This document shows, one piece after another, positions 43,822 to 52,112 of a stretch of 64,000 nt of DNA. A program made the translations under genes and the position numbers. This DNA is from Mycolicibacterium sediminis (GTDB taxonomy: Bacteria; Actinomycetota; Actinomycetes; Mycobacteriales; Mycobacteriaceae). The notes under the pieces are model-generated. The model saw only the letters and a list, made by a program, of their open reading frames with translations. It was not told the origin of the DNA and did not search any database. The stretch lies in contig NZ_AP022588.1 of the NCBI RefSeq assembly GCF_010731735.1, positions 1,054,001 through 1,118,000 on the forward strand, in the 5' to 3' direction. Numbering within the stretch: the stretch's first letter is position 1; every line of letters starts with the position of its first letter.

Positions 43822-43836
43822 ATCGTCAAAACCGAT
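43822..43836. promoter_or_regulatory. Second LysR-type box ATCGTCA-A-AACCGAT
   Basis: It shares the AACCGAT half-site and ATCG of the FMO-operon box and the same T-N11-A register (T 43823, A 43835). It lies 14 bp upstream of the lysR start and 119 bp from the divergent transporter. This fits autoregulation and co-control. Confidence 0.55.
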
Positions 43837-43955
43837 CTAAAAGTTCGGAAAGACCGGCTGTACAGGATCGACGATACGGCGCAGTGTTGGGCATCACACG
43901 ACCGCCGCGCCATCGGGCAAGGGGTCACCGCGATGAGAGCACGGAGAGCACCGAC

Positions 43956-45329
43956 ATGACGGACACGACGCCCGGGCCGCTGGCTCCGGAGAACTTCGTA
44001 GATCAGAAGAGCATTCGCAAGAGCGTCGTCGCCGGATCCGTCGGCGTCTTCGTGCACTGGTTCGACTGGGCGATCTACGCCTACCTCGCGTCGACCCTGT
44101 CGATCGTGTTCTTCCCCGACCAGGACAGGACGGCCGGACTGCTCGCGGTCTTCGGCGTGTTCGCCATCTCGTTCGGCGCCCGACCCATCGGGGCGCTCGT
44201 CTTCGGCGCGCTGGGCGACCGCATCGGCCGGAAGAAGACGCTGACCTACGTCATTCTCGCGATGGCCGCCTCGACGATGCTGCTGGGTCTACTGCCCTCC
44301 TACGCCAGCATCGGGATCTGGGCGCCGATCCTGCTCCTCGTCGCCCGCATCATCCAGGGACTCGCCGCCGGCGGCGAATTTGGCAGCGCCGCAGCGTTCC
44401 TCGCCGAGTACTCCCCGACGAAGCGCCGCGGCTTCGGCGTGAGCTTCCTCGAGGTCGGGTCGCTGCTCGGTTTCCTGGGTGCGTCTCTCGCGGTCCTCGT
44501 GCTCAACACGTTCCTCACGGCGGACGACGTGAACTCCTGGGGATGGCGCATCCCCTTCCTGCTGGCCACCCCCCTGGGTCTGATCGGGTTCTACATCCGC
44601 AACAAGATCGAGGACACCCCGGAGTTCCGGGAACTGACCGAGCTGGACGCGGTCCCGCAGAGCCCCATCAAGGAATCGTTCACGCGCGGCTGGCGGCAGA
44701 TGCTCCAGACCAGCGGCATCGAGATCATGATGAACGTGACCTTCTACATCGTGCTGGTGTACCTGCTGACCTACCAGGAGATCGAACTCGGGATCTCGAC
44801 GTCGGACGCGGCGCTCTTCTCCACGGCCGCATCCGTCGCCGCGTTGATCACCGTTCCACTGTTCGGCGCGCTGTCGGACCGGGTCGGACGCAGGCTGCCG
44901 CTGATCGTGGCCTCGGTCCTGCTGATCGTGTTCTCCTACCCCCTGTTCCTCGTCATGCACTCCGGAACCTCCTGGGCCGGTCTGGTGAGCACCGTCGGGC
45001 TCGGCCTCATCCTCGCGATCATCCTGGGGGTGCACGCCGTAACGGTCGCCGAGCTGTTCCCCACCCGCACCCGGCAGACCAGCCTGTCGATCGTCTACGC
45101 CGTCACCGCGGCGATCTTCGCCGGGACCGTGCCCTACGTGCTGACGTGGCTCATCGCCCACACCGGCAATCAGATGATGCCGGCGTTCTACCTCATCCTG
45201 GTCGGGCTCCTCGGACTCGGGACGATGCTGACGGTGAAGGAGACCCGCGGCATCGACCTGCTCGCCGACGACGTCGCCCTCGCCCAGAAGAGCCGCGCCG
45301 CAACGGTTTCACCGACGGCGTCGGTCTAG
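43956..45329 (+). CDS. MHS-family MFS metabolite:H+ symporter
   Basis: The 457-residue transporter has 12 predicted membrane segments and metabolite:H+ symporter landmarks: GVFVHWFDWAIYAYLAS in TM1, RPIGALVFGALGDRIGRKK (loop 2-3) and RIIQGLAAGGEFG in TM4. MHS carriers import organic acids, betaines and similar compounds. GGAGAG lies before ATG 43956. It is divergent from the LysR gene with a shared regulatory region. It probably takes up the substrate of the FMO-RidA-DUF1028-M20-aspartase pathway. Confidence 0.88.
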   Translation: MTDTTPGPLAPENFVDQKSIRKSVVAGSVGVFVHWFDWAIYAYLASTLSIVFFPDQDRTAGLLAVFGVFAISFGARPIGALVFGALGDRIGRKKTLTYVILAMAASTMLLGLLPSYASIGIWAPILLLVARIIQGLAAGGEFGSAAAFLAEYSPTKRRGFGVSFLEVGSLLGFLGASLAVLVLNTFLTADDVNSWGWRIPFLLATPLGLIGFYIRNKIEDTPEFRELTELDAVPQSPIKESFTRGWRQMLQTSGIEIMMNVTFYIVLVYLLTYQEIELGISTSDAALFSTAASVAALITVPLFGALSDRVGRRLPLIVASVLLIVFSYPLFLVMHSGTSWAGLVSTVGLGLILAIILGVHAVTVAELFPTRTRQTSLSIVYAVTAAIFAGTVPYVLTWLIAHTGNQMMPAFYLILVGLLGLGTMLTVKETRGIDLLADDVALAQKSRAATVSPTASV

Positions 45330-45349
45330 CAACCGGCCTGGCCGAGACG

Positions 45350-45378
45350 GGCCCTCCTCGATCGCCTCGGGGAGGGCC
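45350..45378 (+). terminator. Intrinsic terminator-like hairpin after MHS transporter
   Basis: GGCCCTCC (45350-45357) pairs perfectly with GGAGGGCC (45371-45378), loop 13 nt, followed by TTCTCG. It sits 20 bp after the transporter stop. The weak T-run is usual for high-GC actinobacteria. The rest of the gap to 45528 shows no gene. Confidence 0.6.
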
Positions 45379-45528
45379 TTCTCGCGCGGCCAGAGCGGCG
45401 TCCGACCCAGAATCGTCGTTTGCCACGACCGTGCACCGCTCGGCGTTACTGTGCGAGATGCAGCACGGATCGACATGACACACCGGGGTTCTCGAACGAG
45501 GCTTCGGGGGCTCGCACGAGGAGTAGCG

Positions 45529-45801
45529 ATGAAGAAACTGGCGGGGACGTTGCTGGCTGCCACCGCAGCCGCCATGGCGTCGGTGACCCTGGCCCCCACG
45601 GGCAATGCCGACATCTGCGCGGGGGCAGACGGCCGGCACTACGCGGTGGGTGGCTGCACCAACGTCGTCAACGACGTGGCCGACGCCACGGTCGCCGGCG
45701 CGGCGATCCGCTCGGCCGAATACCCCACGTTCCCTGGCGAACTCCCCTGCTACACGGTGGAGGGCGTGCCGTACTACACGCCCCCTGGCGATCCCTGCTA
45801 G
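45529..45801 (+). CDS. Small secreted cysteine-containing protein
   Basis: The 90-residue protein starts at ATG 45529 with GAGGAG 6 nt upstream. The signal peptide (MKKLAGTLLAATAAAMASV, cleavage likely after GNA) leaves a mature protein of about 60 residues with four cysteines. These are two near the N-terminus (ICAGADGRHYAVGGC) and two near the C-terminus (LPCYTVEG ... GDPC), so two disulfides are plausible. It resembles small mycobacterial exported proteins without assigned function. Its stop overlaps the convergent TetR gene end. Confidence 0.75.
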   Translation: MKKLAGTLLAATAAAMASVTLAPTGNADICAGADGRHYAVGGCTNVVNDVADATVAGAAIRSAEYPTFPGELPCYTVEGVPYYTPPGDPC

Positions 45802-46349
45802 GTGACCTTCGGCCCGTCGACGATGGCCATCAGCGCGTCGACGAAGGGTGCCGAGTCGACGTCGCCACGCACGGCGAGCAGCTGATTGAATCCCACGCAC
45901 ATCGCGACGAAGGCCTCGGCGATGCGTGCCGCGTCCGCCCGGTCACGCGACGGCAGGAGGGCGGCCACGTCGTCCCGCAGCCTTGCGAGCCGCTGCTGGA
46001 CGATCTCCGCGACCGCTGGTGAGATGGCCGCTTCGGCGTAGACCTGGGCCACCAACCGCGCGTGGCCGTCGTCGCGTGCCCGCGCCCGGATGCCGTCGAG
46101 GAAGTCGCGGACTGCCCCGGCAGTCAGTTCGTCCGGGAACCACTGACTCGTCGCCTGGTCGCAGATCGCGACGATGATCTCGTCCTTGCTGGTGAAGTAC
46201 CTGTAGATCGCCCCGTTGGACAGCCCGGACTCGGCCACGATGTCCGCCAGGGACGTTCGCGCGAAGCCATGGGTGGCGAACCGCGTCCGCGCGGCATCCA
46301 GGATCTGTTGACGGCGCGCGTCGAGATGAGACTGTGCGACCTTTGGCAT
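45798..46349 (-). CDS. TetR-family transcriptional regulator
   Basis: The 183-residue regulator has the HTH segment TSLADIVAESGLSNGAIYRYF, typical TetR. GGAG lies ~8 nt before the ATG. It is divergent from an aldo/keto reductase gene across 76 bp and is its likely regulator. No clear palindrome was recognised in the gap. Confidence 0.86.
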   Translation of the reverse strand: MPKVAQSHLDARRQQILDAARTRFATHGFARTSLADIVAESGLSNGAIYRYFTSKDEIIVAICDQATSQWFPDELTAGAVRDFLDGIRARARDDGHARLVAQVYAEAAISPAVAEIVQQRLARLRDDVAALLPSRDRADAARIAEAFVAMCVGFNQLLAVRGDVDSAPFVDALMAIVDGPKVT

Positions 46350-46355
46350 AAAGAG

Positions 46356-46375
46356 AGCGACTCCTCGCTTTTTTT
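46356..46375 (+). other. Terminator-like hairpin with T7 tract in the tetR/aldo-keto reductase gap
   Basis: AGCGA (46356-46360), loop CTCC, and TCGCT (46365-46369) are followed by a run of seven T (46369-46375). It looks like a small intrinsic terminator on the + strand but lies within a divergent promoter region. It could end antisense readthrough from 45801, or the T-run could be promoter sequence. Function uncertain. Confidence 0.35.
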
Positions 46376-46425
46376 GTGTACCGTCGGCAGCCTACCGCGA
46401 CCACCGAGCCCCGAGGAGCCTCTCC

Positions 46426-47466
46426 ATGAAGTACCGCACCCTTGGACGCCGCACCGGACTTCGGGTCTCCGAATACGCCCTGGGCACGGGAGCCTTCGGT
46501 GCGGCCGGTGCCGATCCAGACGTCGCTCGCGCGCTGTTCGACGCCTTCGTCGCCGCCGGCGGAACGACCTTCGACGCGTTCAACGTCTACCAGGACGGCC
46601 GGGCGGAGAGCACGCTTGGCGAACTCCTCGGCAGCGATCGTGACGACTTCGTGGTGATCACCAAGTACGGCGGCACCCGGCAGGACGCACCCCGCCCCGG
46701 GACCACCGGCAACGGCCGCAAGACGATGATCCGCTCCCTGGAGGACTGCCTGACCCGTCTGCGTACCGACCACGTCGACCTCTTCATGCCGCACTTTGCC
46801 GACGGCGTCACCCCCATCGAGGAGATCCTCGAGGGACTCGACCACCTGATCAGGTCCGGCAAGGTCCTCCACGGCGGACTGTCCAACTTCCCGGCGTGGC
46901 GCGTCGCGGGCGCCGTCGTGCACGCCGACTCGAGCGGTCTGTCGGTTCCGATCGGCATCGAGACCGAGTACAGCCTCGCGGACCGCACCGCCGACCGTGA
47001 GCTGCTGCCGATGGCGGAGGCCCACGGGCTGGGCGTGCTGGCCTACTCGCCCCTGGCCGGAGGGCTGCTCACCGGCAAGTACCGGCAGGGCCAGACGGGA
47101 CGACTGAGCGCGGCCGGCGATCGCGCCGAGGAGACCGCGCACCAGACCGCGGTGGTCGACGAGGTGCTGGCGACAGCCACCGAGACCGGCACCACCGCGG
47201 TGCAGGTGGCTCTGGCCTGGCTCCGCCACAGGGCCGCGCTGGCCGCCACGGCCGTGATCCCCGTCCTGGGACCGCGATCGCTCGACCACCTTCGGCAGTA
47301 CCTGGCAGCGTTCGAAACCGATTACGAAGACGCCCATTTCGATCGCCTCGACCACGTCAGCACCGTCGAGATGGGCACTCCCCACGATGACGTCGCAGCG
47401 GCGTTGCGCAACGGCTTCGACGGCGACCGTTCGCAGCTGCGCCCGGCGCCACTCCCGGTGGCCTGA
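46426..47466 (+). CDS. Aldo/keto reductase
   Basis: The 346-residue (alpha/beta)8 NADPH oxidoreductase starts MKYRTLGRRTGLRVSEYALGT. The catalytic tetrad is readable as Asp and Tyr in TTFDAFNVYQDG, Lys in ITKYGG and His in FMPHFADG. The family (AKR12/13-like, yeaE/tas group) usually has LH-x-x-D at the histidine. Here it is MPHFAD, a small deviation. It probably reduces an aldehyde or ketone. It is divergent from TetR and convergent with the YtcJ-like amidohydrolase. Confidence 0.87.
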   Translation: MKYRTLGRRTGLRVSEYALGTGAFGAAGADPDVARALFDAFVAAGGTTFDAFNVYQDGRAESTLGELLGSDRDDFVVITKYGGTRQDAPRPGTTGNGRKTMIRSLEDCLTRLRTDHVDLFMPHFADGVTPIEEILEGLDHLIRSGKVLHGGLSNFPAWRVAGAVVHADSSGLSVPIGIETEYSLADRTADRELLPMAEAHGLGVLAYSPLAGGLLTGKYRQGQTGRLSAAGDRAEETAHQTAVVDEVLATATETGTTAVQVALAWLRHRAALAATAVIPVLGPRSLDHLRQYLAAFETDYEDAHFDRLDHVSTVEMGTPHDDVAAALRNGFDGDRSQLRPAPLPVA

Positions 47467-47478
47467 CGGCCGGCGCGG

Positions 47479-49155
47479 TCACAGGGAGCCCGAGACCACC
47501 CGCCCCTCGAACACGACGGCATCGCACTTGATGTCGCCGAGGGACTCCGGAGCGGCGTCGGTGGGCGAGCCGTTCAACACGACTAGGTTCGCGACCTTGC
47601 CGACCGTGATCGAGCCCAACCTGTCCGACAGGCGGAGCTGTTTCGCACCGTTGATGGTGTACCCCTGAAGCAGCAGGTCGCTCGACAGCCGAGCATCCGC
47701 CGCGGGCCGGACGCTGTTCGGGTAGGCGCTGGGATCGAGGGGGTACTCGGGGTCGACGCGGGTCGCGGCCACCTGCATCCCGAACATCGGGTCGGCTCGG
47801 TGTAGCTCGTACGCGGTCACCACGTCGCTACCGAACGTCACGACGGCACCGCCGGCGACCATTTCGTTGAAGCGGTACATCCGGTTCCAGCGTTCTTCAC
47901 CGAGATGCTCCTTGGCTCCTTCGCCGAAGTACCCACCCGACCAGTGCGTGGTCCAGTTGACGAAGATGCCCAACTCGGCGGGTCGGATCATGTCCGCGGG
48001 ATCCACCAACTCGCAGTGCGCCAGCGTCACCTGAATCCGCCACGCGTCGCCCTCGTCCGCGAGTCTGTCCCGCGCAGCCTCGACCGCATCGCACGCGACC
48101 CGGAAGGCGCGGTCGCCCACCAGGTGGACGTGCACGTCGACGGTCGCGGCGTTGCAGAGCAGAAGGCACTGCTCGAGTTCGTCGACCTCCATGCCGATCT
48201 CGCCGAGGTGAGCCTCGGCGTGGCTGCACAGCGGCCCGATCACCGCGGAGTTGCCACTCTCGTTCGTACCGTCGAGGAACAGCTTCACCGTGCTCACGTC
48301 GATGTGCTCGCTGCCGTGCCTGGTACGTAGCTCGGCGAGCCGATCCAGCACCGTGGGCAGATCGGCCGCGTTCTGGAACTGAAGCGCCCCGGAGTAGTAC
48401 GCGTTCAGTTCACCCCGCTCGTCGAGTTCGGCCAGAGACGCGAGGATCCGATCGTCGACGATCAGCGCCTCGAAGAGCGCCGTCACCCCGTGGTCGGTCA
48501 TGAAGTCGAAGAACGGCTTGATCCGCTCGGGCGTGAGTTCCTGCGGCGGTGTCCACCCGATGCGCTCGTACATCGCGTCGACGAAGTGCCGGTGCACGAA
48601 CTCCCGGAGCAAACCCGTTGGCTCCCCGGCCTCGTCGCGCACGAACATCTCCAGACCGGGCACGGGGTCCGGGGTGTCCCTGGTGACTCCCATCAGCTCG
48701 AGCATCTTGCTGTTCACCCAGTGCTCGTGCTCACTGAAGTCCTGACACAGCACCGGACGGTCCGACACCGCGCCGTCGAGCAGTTCCCTCGTGGGTCCGC
48801 CGTCGCGGAACGTCGTGCTGGGGTAGTACTCGAAGTACAGGTAGGGCGCCTCCTCGACCGGGTGCGCGGCGGCGTAGTCCGCGATGAACCGTAGGATCTC
48901 GTCGACGTCGGTCGTCCACGGCAGGCGCACGTGCCACGAACTCTGCGACACCATCGAGGGGTGGGTGTGCGCATCGATCAGCCCCGGGATCACCGTGCGC
49001 CCACCGAGGTCGTACACCGGCAGCCCCGCGACGTCCGGCGACGTTCCGTGGTCGCCGACGTGGGTGATCAGCCCGTCCTCGATCACGACGGTGCCCGCGA
49101 GCGGCCTCTCCTCGTCCGCGGTGTGCACGCGTGCGTTGGTCAGCACCATTCCCAT
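47479..49155 (-). CDS. YtcJ-like metal-dependent amidohydrolase
   Basis: The 558-residue protein is an amidohydrolase-3 (YtcJ) family member: N-terminal beta segment VLTNARVHTAD, the metal motif PGLIDAHTHPSM, a central DVHVHLVGD, later TLAHCELVDP, and the catalytic Asp region TFGSDVVTAYE. It ends with the usual SITVGKVANLVVLNG. ATG 49155 has GGAGAG 5 nt upstream; an in-frame codon at 49170 is less likely. The substrate of most YtcJ proteins is unknown (N-acyl or formamide-like). It is divergent from the APC permease gene. Confidence 0.86.
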   Translation of the reverse strand: MGMVLTNARVHTADEERPLAGTVVIEDGLITHVGDHGTSPDVAGLPVYDLGGRTVIPGLIDAHTHPSMVSQSSWHVRLPWTTDVDEILRFIADYAAAHPVEEAPYLYFEYYPSTTFRDGGPTRELLDGAVSDRPVLCQDFSEHEHWVNSKMLELMGVTRDTPDPVPGLEMFVRDEAGEPTGLLREFVHRHFVDAMYERIGWTPPQELTPERIKPFFDFMTDHGVTALFEALIVDDRILASLAELDERGELNAYYSGALQFQNAADLPTVLDRLAELRTRHGSEHIDVSTVKLFLDGTNESGNSAVIGPLCSHAEAHLGEIGMEVDELEQCLLLCNAATVDVHVHLVGDRAFRVACDAVEAARDRLADEGDAWRIQVTLAHCELVDPADMIRPAELGIFVNWTTHWSGGYFGEGAKEHLGEERWNRMYRFNEMVAGGAVVTFGSDVVTAYELHRADPMFGMQVAATRVDPEYPLDPSAYPNSVRPAADARLSSDLLLQGYTINGAKQLRLSDRLGSITVGKVANLVVLNGSPTDAAPESLGDIKCDAVVFEGRVVSGSL

Positions 49156-49287
49156 GTCGTCTCTCCTCACCTCGTCAGCGGGAAAGCTACCCAGCGCACC
49201 CCGGTGCGCCGACTCCGCTCGATCGGTTGAGCGCGATCGTCATGTCGACTGAGCCGGATCGTGCTGTCGCAACTCGCCGTCGCTCCC

Positions 49288-49293
49288 TACATT
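49288..49293 (+). promoter_or_regulatory. -10 element TACATT of leaderless APC permease gene
   Basis: TACATT (TANNNT) ends 6 nt before the ATG at 49300, with no ribosome site. It is also the basis for choosing that start. Confidence 0.45.
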
Positions 49294-49299
49294 TGCCGG

Positions 49300-50676
49300 A
49301 TGACCGAACTCAAGCGGGTCCTGACGCTGCGGCACCTGGTGGTGTTCGGCCTCGCGTACCTCGCGCCCACGGTGGTGTTCAACTACTTCGGGATCGTGAC
49401 GACGCTGACCGGCGGCATGATGGCCCTGGCCTACGCGGCGACCACGGTGGTCATGTTCTTCACCGCCTACAGCTACGCGACCATGGTCCGGGCGTTCCCG
49501 GTCGCCGGCTCGGCATACACGTACGTGCGCAGGGCCGTTCACCCCCATCTGGGATTCCTGACCGGCTGGGTGATGCTGCTGGACTACCTGCTGCTGCCGA
49601 TGGTGTGCTACCTCCTGGTCGCCATCTACATGAACGAATTCGTTCCCGGCGTGCCGGTGTGGGCCTGGATCGTGCTGGCCGCCGCGATCGGTGCGGTGAC
49701 GAACGTCTTCGGGGTCAAGATCGCCGGCCGCGTCAACTTCGTCGTGATCGCCGCCCAGATCGTGTTCTCGGTGGTGCTGGTCGTCATCATCGCGGTCTAC
49801 GTCACGGGCGGTCAGGGCGCGGGCACGCTGTTCGACGGAGCGGCGCTGTTCGACGGCGCCACCTTCGACGGCTCCAACGTGCTGTGGGCCGCGTCCATCC
49901 TGGCCGCATCCTTCCTCGGCTTCGATGCGGTCTCGACCATGGCCGAGGACACCGTCGATCCGGCCAAGACGGTGCCACGTGCCGTCCTGCTGGTGCCGAT
50001 CGCCGCGGGCATCGGGTTCTCCGTCATCTCCTACTTCATGCAGCTCGCATGGCCGAACGCCGCCAACGAGATCCAGGACCCGGACGCGGGCATCTTCGAA
50101 CTCCTCGGCCGACTCGGCGGCAACACGCTGTCGACGGCCTTCCTGGTGACCGACAACCTCGCGAGCATGGTGTGTGCCATCGCCGGTTTGGCCGCGGCGT
50201 CGCGCATCCTCTACGGCATGGGGCGCGACGGTGTCCTCCCGAAGCGCTTCTTCGGCGTCCTCAACGAGCGCTTCCAGACACCGGTCAACAACATCCTCCT
50301 CATGACCGCGATCGCCTTGACGGCGGTCTTCTACGCGGACAACCTGATGGCCGCCGCGTCGCTCGTCGCCTTCGGTGCACTGTGCGGGTTCGTCCTGGTC
50401 AACTACTCCGTCATCAGCCACTTCTTCATCCGCGGCCGACGCCGATCGGGCCTCGACGCGGTCCGCTACCTCGTCCTCCCGGGGCTGGGCATGATCGTCT
50501 GCGCGGCACTGCTGGTGAACGTCGACGTGTCGGCGAAGATCCTGGGCGGCGTATGGCTGGCCCTCGGCGTCGTCTATCTCGCCGTCTCCACCAAAGGTTT
50601 TCGTCGGACGCCGGCCGAACTCGACATGTCCGAGGAGCCCGATACGACACCGTCCACTGCCGAGGCGGTGAGCTGA
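49300..50676 (+). CDS. APC-family amino acid permease
   Basis: The 458-residue transporter has about 12 membrane segments. It begins MTELKRVLTLRHLVVFGLAY, the typical APC N-terminus, with TM1 YLAPTVVFNYFGIVTTLTGG and the TM6 region FLGFDAVSTMAEDTVDP. The in-frame codon at 49261 would add 13 unlikely residues. An AraC regulator follows 41 bp downstream on the same strand, and a YtcJ amidohydrolase is divergent. An uptake-plus-hydrolysis pair for an amino compound is possible. Confidence 0.88.
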   Translation: MTELKRVLTLRHLVVFGLAYLAPTVVFNYFGIVTTLTGGMMALAYAATTVVMFFTAYSYATMVRAFPVAGSAYTYVRRAVHPHLGFLTGWVMLLDYLLLPMVCYLLVAIYMNEFVPGVPVWAWIVLAAAIGAVTNVFGVKIAGRVNFVVIAAQIVFSVVLVVIIAVYVTGGQGAGTLFDGAALFDGATFDGSNVLWAASILAASFLGFDAVSTMAEDTVDPAKTVPRAVLLVPIAAGIGFSVISYFMQLAWPNAANEIQDPDAGIFELLGRLGGNTLSTAFLVTDNLASMVCAIAGLAAASRILYGMGRDGVLPKRFFGVLNERFQTPVNNILLMTAIALTAVFYADNLMAAASLVAFGALCGFVLVNYSVISHFFIRGRRRSGLDAVRYLVLPGLGMIVCAALLVNVDVSAKILGGVWLALGVVYLAVSTKGFRRTPAELDMSEEPDTTPSTAEAVS

Positions 50677-50705
50677 CCGACGTTCCGACGAACGGGAGAT
50701 CGGGC

Positions 50706-50711
50706 TACGTT
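50706..50711 (+). promoter_or_regulatory. -10 element TACGTT of leaderless araC-type gene
   Basis: TACGTT ends 6 nt before the GTG start at 50718. No ribosome site lies between. Confidence 0.45.
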
Positions 50712-50717
50712 TGACGG

Positions 50718-52067
50718 GTGCTGGACTCGGTCATCGACTACGCGACCGGTGCCCGCATGCTCGCGCGCGTCCAGGCCGTCCGGCGCACGTCGCTGCACGC
50801 TCACCCCAACGCGCTGGAGATCGTGTACGTGCTGTCGGGACGGCTGCACGTACGGGTCAGCAGCGAGGACTTCGACCTCGAGGCCGGCGACTACGTCGCG
50901 ATCAACCGACTCGACCCGCACCTGCTCGAGGGTGATGAGGAAAACGTCACGGCGGTAATGCATCTCGATCTCGAGGCATTCCCCGACGTCGACCCCTTCG
51001 CCGATCAGATCATGTTCGCCTGCGAGTCGTTCGACCTCCCCCGGTATCGAGGACAGGAGGCCCTGCTGCGGGGGCTCCTGCTCGACGTCGTCGACCTCGC
51101 CGTGCTCGCGCCGTCCGCGTCCCGACTCGACGCGCGAGCAGAAGAACTCGTCCAACTGCTCTGCACCGGATACTCGATCGAGGACTACTACCAACGAGAC
51201 CGCGAGCCGAGTTCGGCACAGCGGGCCAAGCTGCACGGCATCGTCGCCTCGATGCGGACGAACCTGGCCAGCCGTGACGTCCTCGAGGACGTTGCGACCG
51301 CCCACCACTATTCGAAGTCCTACGTGTCCCACTTCGTGAAGAACACGGCGGCATTCAGCTTCAGCAGCATGCTGACGGCCACGCGCGTCATGCACGCGGA
51401 GCGGCTGCTCCTACTCACCGACGACACGATGCGCGACGTCTCGACGCAGTGCGGATTCTCCGACGTCAAGTACTTCACCCGGTCCTTCGCCGAGTGGTTC
51501 AAGCAGACCCCCGCGGAGTACCGCGCCCACTACCGGCCGTTGACCCGCCGCGAGGACTCGGTGACCGAGGTCGATCCGGCGACGACGGCCGACCTGGTCG
51601 CCGGTCACCGTCGACGCGTCGCATCCCCGACCGATCCGCCACGCCTGTCCATCACCCCCATCGTGCTGAGGAACGTGGGTTCGCGAGCGGACCTGTTCGC
51701 CCGCATCGGCTCGTTCGGAACCGCCGACTCCGTGCCCGCACCGGCCGATTCGGCCGCCCCGTCCCGACGACACCTGCTGCCGATGCGCGTGGGCGCCGCC
51801 GAGCTGGACGGTGATCACCTGCTGGAGGGCCTCGCATCGTTCCGGGGTATCGACTCGACGCCCTGCCTGGTGGTCGAGTACTCCGGACGGGATACGACCA
51901 TCACCGCATTGGCGACGCTCGCTGCACTGCTCCGCCGAGTCGGTGACGTCGAGGTCGACGTCTGGTTGTTCTATTCGGGATTGCGGGTGCGGGACGCGGT
52001 CGACGCCGTCATCGATGCCGTCGAGCGCGACCACGGTTTGGCGGTGCAGGCCGTCATGGTTCCCTGA
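50718..52067 (+). CDS. AraC-family regulator with N-terminal cupin and unusual C-terminal extension
   Basis: The 449-residue protein has an N-terminal cupin (about 20-95; HAHPNALEIVYVLSGRLHV). Its AraC DNA-binding region lies at about 185-275 (LEDVATAHHYSKSYVSHFVK and DVSTQCGFSDVKYFTRSFAE). Most AraC proteins end at that point. This one continues for ~175 residues with alternating strands and helices (TTITALATLAALLRRVG, then VDVWLFYSGLRVRDAVDAV). The layout recalls AraC regulators with a fused C-terminal domain, but I do not recognise the domain. It probably controls the permease and amidohydrolase genes. GTG start. Confidence 0.83.
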   Translation: MLDSVIDYATGARMLARVQAVRRTSLHAHPNALEIVYVLSGRLHVRVSSEDFDLEAGDYVAINRLDPHLLEGDEENVTAVMHLDLEAFPDVDPFADQIMFACESFDLPRYRGQEALLRGLLLDVVDLAVLAPSASRLDARAEELVQLLCTGYSIEDYYQRDREPSSAQRAKLHGIVASMRTNLASRDVLEDVATAHHYSKSYVSHFVKNTAAFSFSSMLTATRVMHAERLLLLTDDTMRDVSTQCGFSDVKYFTRSFAEWFKQTPAEYRAHYRPLTRREDSVTEVDPATTADLVAGHRRRVASPTDPPRLSITPIVLRNVGSRADLFARIGSFGTADSVPAPADSAAPSRRHLLPMRVGAAELDGDHLLEGLASFRGIDSTPCLVVEYSGRDTTITALATLAALLRRVGDVEVDVWLFYSGLRVRDAVDAVIDAVERDHGLAVQAVMVP

Positions 52068-52100
52068 ATCGCTCGCACCCGACGTGTCGGACCCCTCTGC

Positions 52101-52106
52101 GATAAT
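52101..52106 (+). promoter_or_regulatory. -10 element GATAAT of leaderless 13E12 gene
   Basis: GATAAT lies exactly 6 nt before ATG 52113, with no ribosome site. Confidence 0.45.
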
Positions 52107-52112
52107 GGTGTC

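Noticed and set aside
42870..45329. A + strand frame that would extend the MHS transporter by 362 residues
   Set aside because: It runs antisense through the LysR gene. The transporter TM1 motif and the GGAGAG site fix ATG 43956.
46356..46375. An attenuator controlling the aldo/keto reductase gene
   Set aside because: The hairpin has only a 5-bp stem, lies in a divergent promoter region, and no leader peptide or alternative fold was found.
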